From Promicromonospora panici (GTDB lineage Bacteria > Actinomycetota > Actinomycetes > Actinomycetales > Cellulomonadaceae): a stretch of 64,000 nt of DNA. The notes beneath the pieces are model-generated. The model searched no databases, was not told the origin of the DNA, and was given only the letters and a program-made list of their open reading frames with translations. Made by a program: the position numbers and the translations under genes. Positions 34,478-44,600 of the stretch are shown piece after piece (the stretch's first letter is position 1; each line of letters opens with the position of its first letter). Location of the stretch: NCBI RefSeq assembly GCF_900608595.1, contig NZ_UWYY01000028.1, positions 1 through 64,000 of the forward strand, given 5' to 3'.

Positions 34478-34537
34478 GTTGTGAGCGTGACCGTTGCGAC
34501 TACCCGCCCGTTTAGGCGCAACGGTCACGCTCACAAC
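34478..34537 (-). terminator. Perfect 21-bp stem hairpin between murA and plsC
   Basis: Bases 34478-34498 and 34517-34537 are exact inverted copies (GTTGTGAGCGTGACCGTTGCG and its complement) around an 18-base loop. It starts 8 bases after the murA stop on the minus strand. A stable hairpin here would separate murA from plsC-gpsA at least in part. Confidence 0.65.
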
Positions 34538-34544
34538 AAACGGG

Positions 34545-35861
34545 TCAGCCGCGGACTACCTCCGCGCCCAGGGACTCCAGCTTGTACTGGAAGTTCTCGT
34601 AGCCGCGGTCGATCAGGCCGATGCCGCGCACCGTCGACTGGCCCTTCGCGGCGAGCGCCGCGATGAGGTGCGAGAACCCGCCGCGCAGGTCGGGCACCTC
34701 GATGTCGGCCGCGGAGAGCGGCGTCGGGCCGGAGACGACGGCGGAGTGGTGGAAGTTGCGCTGGCCGAACCGGCAGTCGCGACCGCCCAGGCACTCCTTG
34801 TAGACCTGGATGGTGGCGCCCATCTTGCGCAGGGCGTCGGTGAAGCCGAAGCGGTTCTCGTACACGGTCTCGTGCACGATCGACAGGCCGGTGGCCTGCG
34901 TGAGCGCGACGACGAGCGGCTGCTGCCAGTCGGTCATGAAGCCGGGGTGCACGTCGGTCTCGAGCACGATGGACTTCAGGTCACCGCCGGCGTGCCAGAA
35001 GCGGATGCCGTCGTCCTGCACGTCGAACCGGCCGCCGACCTTCCGGAAGGTGTTGAGGAACGTCATCATCTCGGGCTGCGTGGCGCCCTTGACGGTGATG
35101 TCGCCGCCCGTGGCGAGGGCCGCGGAGGCCCACGACGCGGTCTCGATGCGGTCGTTCAGGGCCGTGTGGCTGTATCCCTCGAGGCGGTCGACGCCCTCGA
35201 TGCGGATCACGCGGTCGGTGTCGACCGAGATGATGGCGCCCATCTTCTGCAGGACGGCGATGAGGTCCATGATCTCGGGCTCGATCGCCGCGCCCGTCAG
35301 CTCGGTGATGCCGTCCGCGCGGACCGCGGTGAGGAGCGTCTGCTCGGTGGCACCCACCGACGGATACGGCAGGGAGATCTTGGTGCCCTGCAGGCGGCGC
35401 GGCGCCCGCAGGTGGATGCCGTTGGGCCGCTTGTCGACTACGGCGCCGAACTGGCGCAGGATGTCGAGGTGGTAGTTGATCGGCCGGTCGCCGATGCGGC
35501 AGCCACCCAGGTCGGGGATGAATGCCTCGCCGAGCCGGTGCAGCAGCGGCCCGCAGAACAGGATCGGGATGCGGCTGGAGCCGGCGTGGGCGTCGATGTC
35601 GGCCACGTGCGCCGACTCCACGTTGGACGGGTCGAGGTCCAGGATGCCCGCGTCGGTGTCGTACTTGACGTTCACACCGTGCAGGTCCAGGAGTCCCGAG
35701 ACGACCTTGACGTCACGGATCTGCGGGACGTTCCGCAGGATGCTGGGGGTCTCACCCAGCAGGGAAGCCACCATGGACTTCGACACGAAGTTCTTTGCGC
35801 CTCGAACGGTGATGGTCCCGGTCAACGGGTTGCCGCCGTTCACATACAGCAGATCGTTCAT
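34545..35861 (-). CDS. murA: UDP-N-acetylglucosamine 1-carboxyvinyltransferase
   Basis: First committed step of peptidoglycan synthesis: transfer of enolpyruvate to UDP-GlcNAc. ATG 35861 gives 438 residues starting MNDLLYVNGGNPLTGTITVRGAKNFVSKSMVASLLGETPS, the family N terminus with the catalytic Lys-Asn. Cys121 in LGGCRIGDRP is the fosfomycin-sensitive active-site Cys. The usual inverted alpha-beta repeats follow. It heads the murA-plsC-gpsA group and is separated from plsC by a strong hairpin. Confidence 0.95.
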   Translation of the reverse strand: MNDLLYVNGGNPLTGTITVRGAKNFVSKSMVASLLGETPSILRNVPQIRDVKVVSGLLDLHGVNVKYDTDAGILDLDPSNVESAHVADIDAHAGSSRIPILFCGPLLHRLGEAFIPDLGGCRIGDRPINYHLDILRQFGAVVDKRPNGIHLRAPRRLQGTKISLPYPSVGATEQTLLTAVRADGITELTGAAIEPEIMDLIAVLQKMGAIISVDTDRVIRIEGVDRLEGYSHTALNDRIETASWASAALATGGDITVKGATQPEMMTFLNTFRKVGGRFDVQDDGIRFWHAGGDLKSIVLETDVHPGFMTDWQQPLVVALTQATGLSIVHETVYENRFGFTDALRKMGATIQVYKECLGGRDCRFGQRNFHHSAVVSGPTPLSAADIEVPDLRGGFSHLIAALAAKGQSTVRGIGLIDRGYENFQYKLESLGAEVVRG

Positions 35862-36183
35862 ATCCTCGTCGTCGTCTCGTTCGTTCCGATGATGGAGTTC
35901 CGATAGCGGAGCCTGGTGGCTGGGCCGGACCTGTGCTGCCCGGTCGATACTGCCCCTCACCGCCGGTCGTGCCAACACGGTCACGGGCGGGAGTATTCAC
36001 CGTTCACTACACCTTCACCCGTGACGCACCAGGCCGCAGTTCGACACGTCGCGACCGGCTTCCGAGTGCGCCCGTGCCCGCATGGCAGCGCGCGAGACCG
36101 GCCGTCGCAGCCTACGTCAAGGCCTCATCCATACTACGAGACGGCATGCCCAGATCGCGGACGGCCCGCTTAATCTCGCCCGC
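35862..36183. other. Divergent spacer between murA and the MHS transporter gene
   Basis: No gene is supported in these 322 bp. The region should hold both promoters. Short AT-richer words (GAGTATTCACCGTTCACTAC near 35991) may be part of them but no convincing -35/-10 pair was found. The open frames across it have no family-like sequence. Confidence 0.4.
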
Positions 36184-37557
36184 ATGAGCACCTCCGCAAC
36201 GCCGACCACCGGGACCGCCGACGGCGCCGCCGCGCCGGCCGGCAACCCCCGTGGCCGCGTCGTCGTCGCCTCCCTGATCGGTACCTCGATCGAGTTCTAC
36301 GACTTCTACATCTACGCGACCGCCGCCTCGCTGGTCTTCCCGGCGCTGTTCTTCCCGAACGCCCAGGACCCCACCACGCAGCTCCTGTCGTCCTTCGCCG
36401 TGTTCGGCGTCGCCTTCGTGGCCCGGCCCGTCGGCTCGGTGCTGTTCGGCCACTTCGGCGACCGGATCGGCCGCAAGACGACGCTCGTCGCGTCGCTGCT
36501 CACGATGGGCATCGCGACGGTCCTGATCGGCCTCATCCCCGCGGCGTCCACCCCGGGCTGGGCCCTGGCCGCGCCCGCGGTGCTCGTGCTGTGCCGGTTC
36601 GCCCAGGGCCTCGGCCTCGGCGGTGAGTGGAGCGGCGCGGCGCTGCTCGCCACGGAGAACGCCCCGCAGGGCAAGCGCGCCATCTACGGCACGTTCCCGC
36701 AGCTGGGCGCACCCATCGGCTTTATCCTCGCCAACACGGTGTTCATCGCCCTGTCGACGGCGCTCTCGCCCGAGCAGTTCGCCGACTGGGGCTGGCGCAT
36801 CCCGTTCCTCGCGTCCGCGGTCTTGGTGATCATCGGCCTGTGGGTGCGGCTCTCGCTGCTGGAGACGCCGGCGTTCCGCAAGGTGCTCGAGGCCGAGGCC
36901 GTCACCAAGGTGCCGGTGGCCCGGGTGTTCCGGACCTCCTGGAAGCAGATCGTTTCCGGCACGTTCATCATGCTGGCCACGTACGTGCTGTTCTACCTGA
37001 TGACGACGTTCACCCTGAACTACGGCGTCGCCCCGACCGAGCCCACCGACGGCTCCCCCACGGGCCTGGGCTACGAGAAGATCGACTTCCTCTGGATGCT
37101 GATCATCGGCGTGGTGTTCTTCGGCATCTTCACCCTGGTCTCCGGCCCGATGGCGGAGCGGTTCGGCCGCCGGAAGCACCTCATCTGGGTCACAGCGGCG
37201 ATCATCCTGTTCGGCGGGTCGTTCGTGCCGCTGTTCGCCGCGGGCGACGTCGGCGTGCAGACCCTGCTGATCCTCGGCTTCACGCTCATGGGCCTCACGT
37301 TCGGCCCGATGGCGGCCGTGCTGCCCGAGCTGTTCCCGGCCAACGTGCGGTACACGGGATCAGGGGTCGCGTACAACCTGTCGTCGGTGCTCGGTGCGGC
37401 GGTGGCGCCGTTCATCGCGGTGTGGCTGTGGGCTCAGGCCGGCTCGCCCGTGCTCGTGGGCGTCTACCTCTCCGCGATGGCGGTGATCACGCTCGTCGCG
37501 CTGCTCCTGACGCGCGAGACGCGCGACGTCGAGTACGAGGAGAACGTCGCGGCCTGA
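36184..37557 (+). CDS. MFS transporter, metabolite:H+ symporter (MHS) family
   Basis: A 457-residue, 12-helix transporter. GTSIEFYDFYIYATAASLVFPALFFP in helix 1 is the mark of the MHS branch (ShiA, ProP, KgtP-like). GHFGDRIGRKTTLVASLLTMG and FAQGLGLGGEWSGAALLATENAP are its conserved loops. These use proton symport for shikimate, dicarboxylates, betaine and similar. The substrate is unknown here. ATG 36184 starts a family-like N terminus without a clear SD, so it may be leaderless. Confidence 0.9.
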   Translation: MSTSATPTTGTADGAAAPAGNPRGRVVVASLIGTSIEFYDFYIYATAASLVFPALFFPNAQDPTTQLLSSFAVFGVAFVARPVGSVLFGHFGDRIGRKTTLVASLLTMGIATVLIGLIPAASTPGWALAAPAVLVLCRFAQGLGLGGEWSGAALLATENAPQGKRAIYGTFPQLGAPIGFILANTVFIALSTALSPEQFADWGWRIPFLASAVLVIIGLWVRLSLLETPAFRKVLEAEAVTKVPVARVFRTSWKQIVSGTFIMLATYVLFYLMTTFTLNYGVAPTEPTDGSPTGLGYEKIDFLWMLIIGVVFFGIFTLVSGPMAERFGRRKHLIWVTAAIILFGGSFVPLFAAGDVGVQTLLILGFTLMGLTFGPMAAVLPELFPANVRYTGSGVAYNLSSVLGAAVAPFIAVWLWAQAGSPVLVGVYLSAMAVITLVALLLTRETRDVEYEENVAA

Positions 37558-37569
37558 GGCTGCACAGCA

Positions 37570-37650
37570 CGCTGCCCGACGCCGTCGCGCGCCTTCCGTA
37601 GGGGGGCGAGCGACGGCGTCGTACGTTGGGGGGACGGGCCGGGCAGCCAA
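37570..37650 (-). ncRNA. Candidate 6C-like small RNA with C-rich hairpins
   Basis: On the minus strand two runs of exactly six C's (37633-37628 and 37606-37601) lie 21 bases apart. The second is in the loop of a strong hairpin: GACGCCGTCGC (37578-37588) and GCGACGGCGTC (37610-37620) form an 11-bp perfect stem. Actinobacterial 6C RNAs are defined by two stem-loops each carrying six or more C's. The stem around the first C run is only CGT/ACG, so the match is partial. The second hairpin may instead be just the terminator of the MHS gene. A second stable hairpin, CCGCCGGT-GAAG-ACCGACGG, lies near 37660. The rest of 37650-37749 is empty. Confidence 0.4.
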
Positions 37651-37749
37651 AGGGCCCGCCGGTGAAGACCGACGGACCCCGAGGAAACGCTCGAACGGAG
37701 AGACCTGCCTCCGCCTTCGCACTACGCCTGCGTCTGACGACGACTGCCA

Positions 37750-38196
37750 TCACCCAGAGGCACGGTCGTCCATCCCATCCCCCGCGGCAATCGCTGCCTG
37801 TATGAGTCGGATCCGCTCCCGCCGCTCCTCGCGGCTCAGCAGCGGCTCCCCCGCCAGCCGGATCACCATGCCGGTCGTCGGATCAACCTGGGGAAGGTGC
37901 GGGAACTCGTTCGCCGTGGTTGTGTACCCCGCCCGGACCTCCTCAGCCCTCCGGAATCCGAACCACATCGTCGTCACAAACATGAACGCAATATCAACAA
38001 GGATCGCAACCATGACCGACGTCAAGAAGACTGAACCCCCGTAGCCTTCGCCTCGGATCATCATGCCAACCGCAAGCACGAGCAACAGCACGAGTCCAGG
38101 CGGGACGCTCAAGAGAACGAATCCCATGATCGACCACGCGGAACGGCCTGGAAGCGTATCCATCTCAAGGCCCGGCCGCCACGTCTCATCGATCAC
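37750..38196 (-). CDS. Hypothetical two-helix membrane protein
   Basis: A 148-residue protein from GTG 38196. It has two transmembrane helices (WSIMGFVLLSVPPGLVLLLVLAVGMM, about residues 21-46, and FLTSVMVAILVDIAFMFVTTMWFGF, about 57-81) and a cytoplasmic C-terminal tail with TNEFPHLPQVDPTTGMVIRLAGEPLLSREERRERI. No family was recognised. It follows the RHS gene and another small membrane protein on the same strand, 58 bp after the latter, so it could be part of an immunity or accessory set. Confidence 0.7.
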   Translation of the reverse strand: MIDETWRPGLEMDTLPGRSAWSIMGFVLLSVPPGLVLLLVLAVGMMIRGEGYGGSVFLTSVMVAILVDIAFMFVTTMWFGFRRAEEVRAGYTTTANEFPHLPQVDPTTGMVIRLAGEPLLSREERRERIRLIQAAIAAGDGMDDRASG

Positions 38197-38254
38197 CAGT
38201 TTGCTCCCGCCACGGAGCCCCGCCGCCAGACATGGCCGACAAGTCCACCAAGCA

Positions 38255-38569
38255 TCACGGAAATAACATAAAGAAGTTGAAGGCGCTAAGAAACGAATTC
38301 CATGCGACGCGAATCGCCGAAATTCCCATCTTTCGCGACGTCTTCCAAGATGATATTCCCATAGTCAACGCCCCGGAGACGCAAAGAATGGCGGTAAGTG
38401 CGACCATCCAAACGGGAGCTGAGAAGATGTACGCGAGCAGCGACATAAGCGCGCCGACCAAGCCCATCCACACCGCCGCCGCCGCCAGAGGGCTCGAGTA
38501 TTCCTGAATTGGCGAAAGTTTCTTTTCAGGGTTATCGCCACCACCCATATTCTCGGCATTTTCGTTCAC
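38255..38569 (-). CDS. Hypothetical small membrane protein, possible RHS-tip immunity protein
   Basis: GTG 38569 with GGAGG ten bases upstream gives 104 residues. Three hydrophobic segments are seen: AAAAVWMGLVGALMSLLAYIF, VWMVALTAILCVSGALTMGI and FLSAFNFFMLF. The gene begins 40 bp after the stop of the giant RHS gene on the same strand. This is the normal place for the immunity gene of a polymorphic toxin. Base composition is far below the surroundings (three 60-base lines between 38221 and 38580 have 45-53% G+C by count). No family was recognised, and the immunity role is inferred from position alone. Confidence 0.7.
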   Translation of the reverse strand: MNENAENMGGGDNPEKKLSPIQEYSSPLAAAAVWMGLVGALMSLLAYIFSAPVWMVALTAILCVSGALTMGISSWKTSRKMGISAIRVAWNSFLSAFNFFMLFP

Positions 38570-38609
38570 CAGTAAAATCCTCCAAGCCCTGTCCATCGCT
38601 CGGAAAAGT

Positions 38610-41600
38610 CTAAGTCGGGTCCAACACCCTCGAAAAGTTCGCGCACCTGCCCGCCGTTAGTGCAACGACGGACGCAGCGGCCCCCTTCACGCACAACTGC
38701 AAATCCCTGTGCAATGCCGCGTGCGCCCTTGCTGACGCCACCGATAAGTGATAAACACCAGCCCCGTAACAAGCAGCGACAATTAGACCACCACCTGCAC
38801 AGAGAATCGCACCTTCGAGTATAGCAAGTCCCTTGACAATTCCGTATGCACCATAGGCGAGGTTCACCGAAGCCGCCGTTATAAGACCCCATGGCGTTTC
38901 TGTCGAACTATCCCACCAGCCCCGCACCTGGTCGATAATCGACTGCCGGTCGTTGTCGCGTTCGGGTGCCTCCAGATTCAAGGCCTCAACGTAGACATCC
39001 CGCGCGGCGCCGTCACCCGTGCCGCCGCCGGCTTTTTCTCCAGACCCCCCGCCGCCACCCGAGTAGTACCCACCACCGTAGCTTGTTGAGGGGGCAGGTG
39101 CCGGCACGTAACTCCCTGGCTGGCCCGCGGTTGGCGCTTGTTTAGCGACGCCGTTCCCCCACATGGTCTTCTTGTCCTTCGGCAGAGCCTCCTGCACCGG
39201 CGGTTTCGCCGCCGACCCCGAAGACCCGTCGTGCGCGTACGCCTTCATGCCCGTTGGGTCTGAGAGCGTGACCGGCATGTTGTTCGCATACGAGTACGCG
39301 TTCCACTGCTGCGGGTCAGTCAGATCCATGATCGGGTCAACGCTGATGAACCTGCCCAGCACTGGGTCATACATTCGTGCCCCGATGGCGGTCAGCCCTG
39401 ACGTGTCCTCCGGTTTGTCCAGGTACCCGTGATCACCAACCCAGGTCGGGCTCGTGCCATCCAGCCGACCGTCGGCGTCCGCGTCACCCGCGACGGCACC
39501 ACGGGTCGCACCGAACGGATCGGTGTACTGACGAGTGACCCTGTTCGCCGACTGGTCCACCTGCAGCATCGGGGTCCCGTGGTGGTCCGGGATGATCGTG
39601 GTCTGCCCCGTGGCCCCGATCGCCGCCCGGGTCGTGATCGTCTTCCCATTGAACGAGTAGTACCGGTTCGCCGTGGACGCACGCCCATCCGCATACGCGG
39701 TCAGCTCCATCCCACCCGGCAGATACAGGGTCGAGGCACCATCCTGCGTCCGGACCAGACGGTCCCCGTCAGCCGAGTACAAGTACTTGTCCGTCTCGTT
39801 CGCGTCGGCCGTGTCCCCGTCCCCGTTACCGTCCTGCTTCAACGAGGTCAGCTCACCCTCGGCGTCCCAGGCCAAAGTCTGCGCGGACTGGCCGGCCAGA
39901 GTACGACCGGTCATGTTCCCCACCTGGTCGTAGGAGAACGACGACGCCCCCGTAGTCACACCTGCCGCATTCTTCGTCGTCACACCGGTCACGGCATGCG
40001 GCTTGCTGCCCGCCGCCCCGCCGGCAGTCGGGTAGGCGTACGTCGAGGTGCGGATCCCGCCGTTCGTCTCTGACGCGTTTTGGGTCACGGTCTTGCGGTT
40101 GCCCACAGCGTCATAGGTGTATGAGGTCCAGTACGGGTCTGCCCCACCGAGTCCGGCCACGGTCCTGTTGGCGGTGGCACAGTCGCCGTTGTTCGGTGTC
40201 CAGGCGTTGGTCAGGCGTCGCAGCCCGTCGTAACTGAAGCATTGCCGGTCGGGGCTCACGCCGGTCGCGGTGGGGGTGTTCTTGATGCCCAGCACGTTGC
40301 CCGCGTGGTCGTACGAGTAGCGCGCCACGACGTCGTCCCCAGTGGCGCCTTCGCGCGTGACGGACTGCTCGGTGAGCCGACGGGTGTTGATGTCGTACGT
40401 CCACCGTGCACCTACGGACCAGTTGCCGCCCAGGTCGGCGAACAGCAGGTCCCCGTACTCGGAGTACTCCGATTCGACGACGTACGCTCCGTCGGCCCCG
40501 CCGATCATCTGGTGCGGCTGGTTCGCCGAGTCGTAGGTGGTGGTGACGGTCTCCCCGAGCAGGTTCCCTGCGCGCTGCAGGTAGGTCGTCTTGGGCAGAC
40601 CGGTCGCGGTGTAGGTGTACTCGGTCGTGTACGAGCCGGTCAGCCCGGACGGGAGTGCAGTGTTCGTGGGCACGGTGACCGTCTGGCCTGACGGCCGGTA
40701 GTGGTGGTCGTACCCCGTCACGGAGGTGGTCAGTGCCACTCCGCCGGAGTGCCTCGTGCTGGAGGTCAACTGGCCCTTCGCGAGCGTGTCGTACACCCAC
40801 GAAGCACGCAGCACGCCCGTGGATGAGCTGTCGTCCCAGGTTGCGGTCTTCCGGCCAAGGGCGTCGTAGACGTGCACCAGCTTCTCGCCCCGCGCGTCGG
40901 TGGTCGAGGTGACCTGCCCAGCGTCGTCGTACTCCGTTGAGCTCGTGCCCTTGTCCGGGTCAGACGACTCGATCTGCCGGCCGCGCAGGTCGTACTTGTA
41001 CGTCCACTTGTTCGTCGCCGGGTCGGTGACCTGCTTGAGCCGGCTGGCTGCGTCGTAGACGTACTTGGTCACCTGCGACGTCCCGGACGGGCTCGCGCCG
41101 AGGTACTGGTGCAGCTCGACCACGTTTCCACGTGCGTCGGTGATCTCCATCGTCGGAGTTCCGCCGGTGGGCGGGTCTACAAGAGTCCGGTCGCCCCGGT
41201 AGGTGGTCGTCGTACGCCAGCGTTCGTCGGCGCCGGAGCGTTCGATCTCTGCGATGGCTCGGCCTGCGCCGTCGAACTGGGTCACGGTTGAGGACGGGAC
41301 GACGAACTTGAACTGGTCGTCCCCGCTACCGGTCGTGGGGTAGGCAACGGTGGTGGCCGGAGCACCGGTGCCGAACCACTTGTCATAGGTAATGTGCGCC
41401 AGACCCCGTGTGTCGTACAGGGTGTCGGTCACGACTCGGCCGGGGTTGTCGCGGTCTGCCGACGGCGACTGCGTCTGCCGATCGCGCAGCAGGCCGTCCA
41501 GGATCGTCGTCGACGTCAGGTAAGCGCTCGCGTCGTGGTTGAGCGTCTTGGTAGTCACGGCGTTCACACCGGTGTCCCGCACCGTGTACGCGAACGTCGT

Positions 41601-44600
41601 GTTCGCCGTGTGAGTACCCTGCACCCGCCCAGGCTCCCACACGGAGACCAGGCGACCCAGCCCGTCGTACTTGCCGCTGGTGACGTTGCCGTTCGGGTCA
41701 GTGACCTTGGTCGGCACGCCGAACGCTGGATCCTGGCTCGTCACCGTGCTGTGCTGAGTGAGAGGCCCGGTTCCATCCGGATCCGGCGACTTGACGGTGG
41801 TACCGGTCTGGAGACCTCCGACGTCGGTGTAACTGGTCGTCGTCACCCGACCCAGGGCATCTTTGACCGTCAGGACGCGGCCGTAGTCGTCGTAGGTCGT
41901 CTGACTGCTCAGCACGAACTGGGCACTCGTGCCGACGTAGGACTTGGCATCCTCCTCGGCCGTAACGAGGCCCTTGGTCGGAACTGCGCCCGCGGTCCCG
42001 CCGTCGTACCGGTACTTGTGCACCGACACCACACCGCTGGGGTAGTTCACCGACTGCCCGCACGCGTTGTCCTGAACCTCGACCCGCAAGACGGTGTCGA
42101 GGATGTTCTTGTCCTCATTACGGACGTACTGCGTCAGAGTGCAGGTCTCATCGCCGGTCACAGCCGTGTCGCCGCGCTCGGTCACCTCGAATGGCTGGCC
42201 GTAGACGTCATCGAGCTTCGTCTCGGTCACGACGGTCCGGGTGCCGGCCGCCAGGTCGGGCGCCGCCGTGATCGTCTCGGTCTTCTGCACGCCCGTGTGG
42301 TAAGCCGACTTGCCGCGCGAGTCCGTGGCAGTTGCGGACGACCGCCACGGGGTCGACTTGACCCGCTCGACCTCACCAGCTCCGTTGTAGGTGATGGTCT
42401 GGCGTTCCATGCCGGCGTACTGGTCCAGGTCGTTGATCCCGTCCACCGGTTCGCTCCGTGTGCCGCCGTCCGCGTTGAGGCGGTCACCGTGCATGCCTCG
42501 GAAGTACTGGGTGCGGGTGCGTAGCTGAGGGTGGTCGGAGATTCCCGTCTCCCCCTTCTTCGTCTCGACGACGTTGTATCCGCGCCATTGGCCCCACGTG
42601 CGCTGCTTCGGGCGGACGAGTTCGTTGTCGTCGTAGTGCCACGCGGCGTTTCCCTCGTACGTGTAGTACGTCTCGACGTTACGGGAACCAGGAATCCTGG
42701 CGTTCTCAAGGGTTGCGGTCACGACGTACTTGTGGAAATACTCCAGGACCGGAGCATCGGCCCCTGCCGGGGTCCAGTACACCGGCATGCACCGGCGCGT
42801 GTTCGTCCATGGGCTGGTCGGCTTCGAGCTGGCTGTGCAGTCCGGAGCCGAGTACGTGACGTTGGTCGCGCCACCCGACTCGGAGCGGACCTGGGTAAGA
42901 CGGAACCGGTGCATCGACGGGCGCCCATCGGACTGCGTGTCGACCCGGTTCGGAACACCCGACCCGGTGAAGGTCACGAGCGGCAGGTTCGTCACGTCGT
43001 CGGCCGCGGCGTCCGCAGCGAGGCCGTCGTGCTCGACCGACTCCAGCCAGAGCTGCTTGCCGGTCTCACCACCAGGGTCCGGGAACGAATGCGCGAGCGT
43101 CCACTTGTCCACGTCCTCCCACGTGGTGCCGGTCTTGATCTGCGTAGTAGCTGCGGTAATGCGCTTGGTGGAGAAGAACGACGGGGAGTGGAGGTTCGGG
43201 CACTCGGTAGCGCCTGTGGAGCAGACCAGGTCCGTGGGCACGTCGGGCCATCTGCCCGGGTTGGCCTTCATCTTGGTCGTGGCACAGTCGAAATCCGTCG
43301 TGACCAGGCAGCGTTCGGACTTGGTGAAGACGACTCGTGCCGGCGCAGTGGCCTCCGAACCCAGCCGAGACCCGTAAAGGATCTGATTGATGGTCGAGCC
43401 GCGTTCGTAGTCGGTCACGCCGGCGCCGTCATTGTTCCCGTAGGAGTTGAACTCGCGGTTGTACGTGTACGTCATCGTGTTGCCGGAAGTGTCCAGGACG
43501 TACTCCAGGTTCCACCGCCATGCCTGCACGCAGGACGCCGAGGAGAATGCGCTGTTGTAGCAGGGCTCGCCGGGATGGTTGCCGTACACCCGCACGGTGC
43601 TCGTCGAGAACGTGGAGACCCCGTCGGCGGCAGTCTTGGTCCGCCCGAAGAAGTACTGCGTCCCGTCGGAAGTGGTGACCTTCCACCACTCCTTGTCGTC
43701 GTCTGCATTCCACCCTGGCGTGCTGGTGTCCGTGCCGCGGAACCGCTGCACCTTGGTGTTGTCGTCCCCGGCCAGGCGGAATGTGTCCGTGGAGCCGCTC
43801 TTGATCAGCTCGCCGGCCTTACCACCGAGCACCAGGCTGGCGTTATCCGACTTCCAGCAAAGGTCGCCGGTCTTGTGGCTCGCGTTGTTCGCGCTGCCGG
43901 CAGTGTCCTGAGCACAGGGGACGTAAGAGCGCTCGATGTATCCGCCGGTCGACAACGACCAGCCATCGCCGATCTCCCCGGCCTGGGAGTTGGTCGAGGC
44001 GACCTTGCCATCCAGCGAGCTGGAGTCGTAGTTCAGTGACACCTCAGGGGCCAGGCCACCGGGCACCGGCGGGGTGCGCATCGGGTAGGACCAGGTGAAC
44101 GCTCCGGTGTTGCCGGTCACGTCCCACGACGCCGAGGGGTCCAGCGAGGTGGCGGACCAGTCCCCCTGATCACCGGACACGCCAGCGGCCAGCGCGAGCA
44201 CCATCGGCTCGGTGCCTGAAACCTGTCGCCCAGCCGCATCGGTTGTGGCGGGGCGGCCCTCGGACAGCTCGACCCGGGCCGAGACAGCATTGCCCGATGC
44301 GCTGCCCGATGACAGGGAGCCGTCTGCCGGACGCAGCTCCGTCTGGTCCCGACAGCCCTTCACGTCGGGCGTTGTCAGCACACAGGCCGGCAACTGCACA
44401 AGCCGCGCGCGGGAGACCCAGTCGGGAGAGACGTCCAAACCGCTGACGTCCACCGCGAGATCCACCACGGACGGGCCTGTCTTGGCATCCGCCCGCCCGG
44501 CCGCGTCCTTCGTCACGGTCAGCAGCGCGCCGGTGAAACCTGCCCGTTCAGCTGCGGCCGCGCCAAGTGCGCGAACCCGCACCGGGCCGGACGCCTCGGA

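Noticed and set aside
37487..37753. Open frames over the MHS-gene 3' spacer, possible small proteins
   Set aside because: They overlap the hairpin-rich spacer, lack an SD and read as Arg/Pro-rich low-complexity sequence. The region is better explained by RNA structure.
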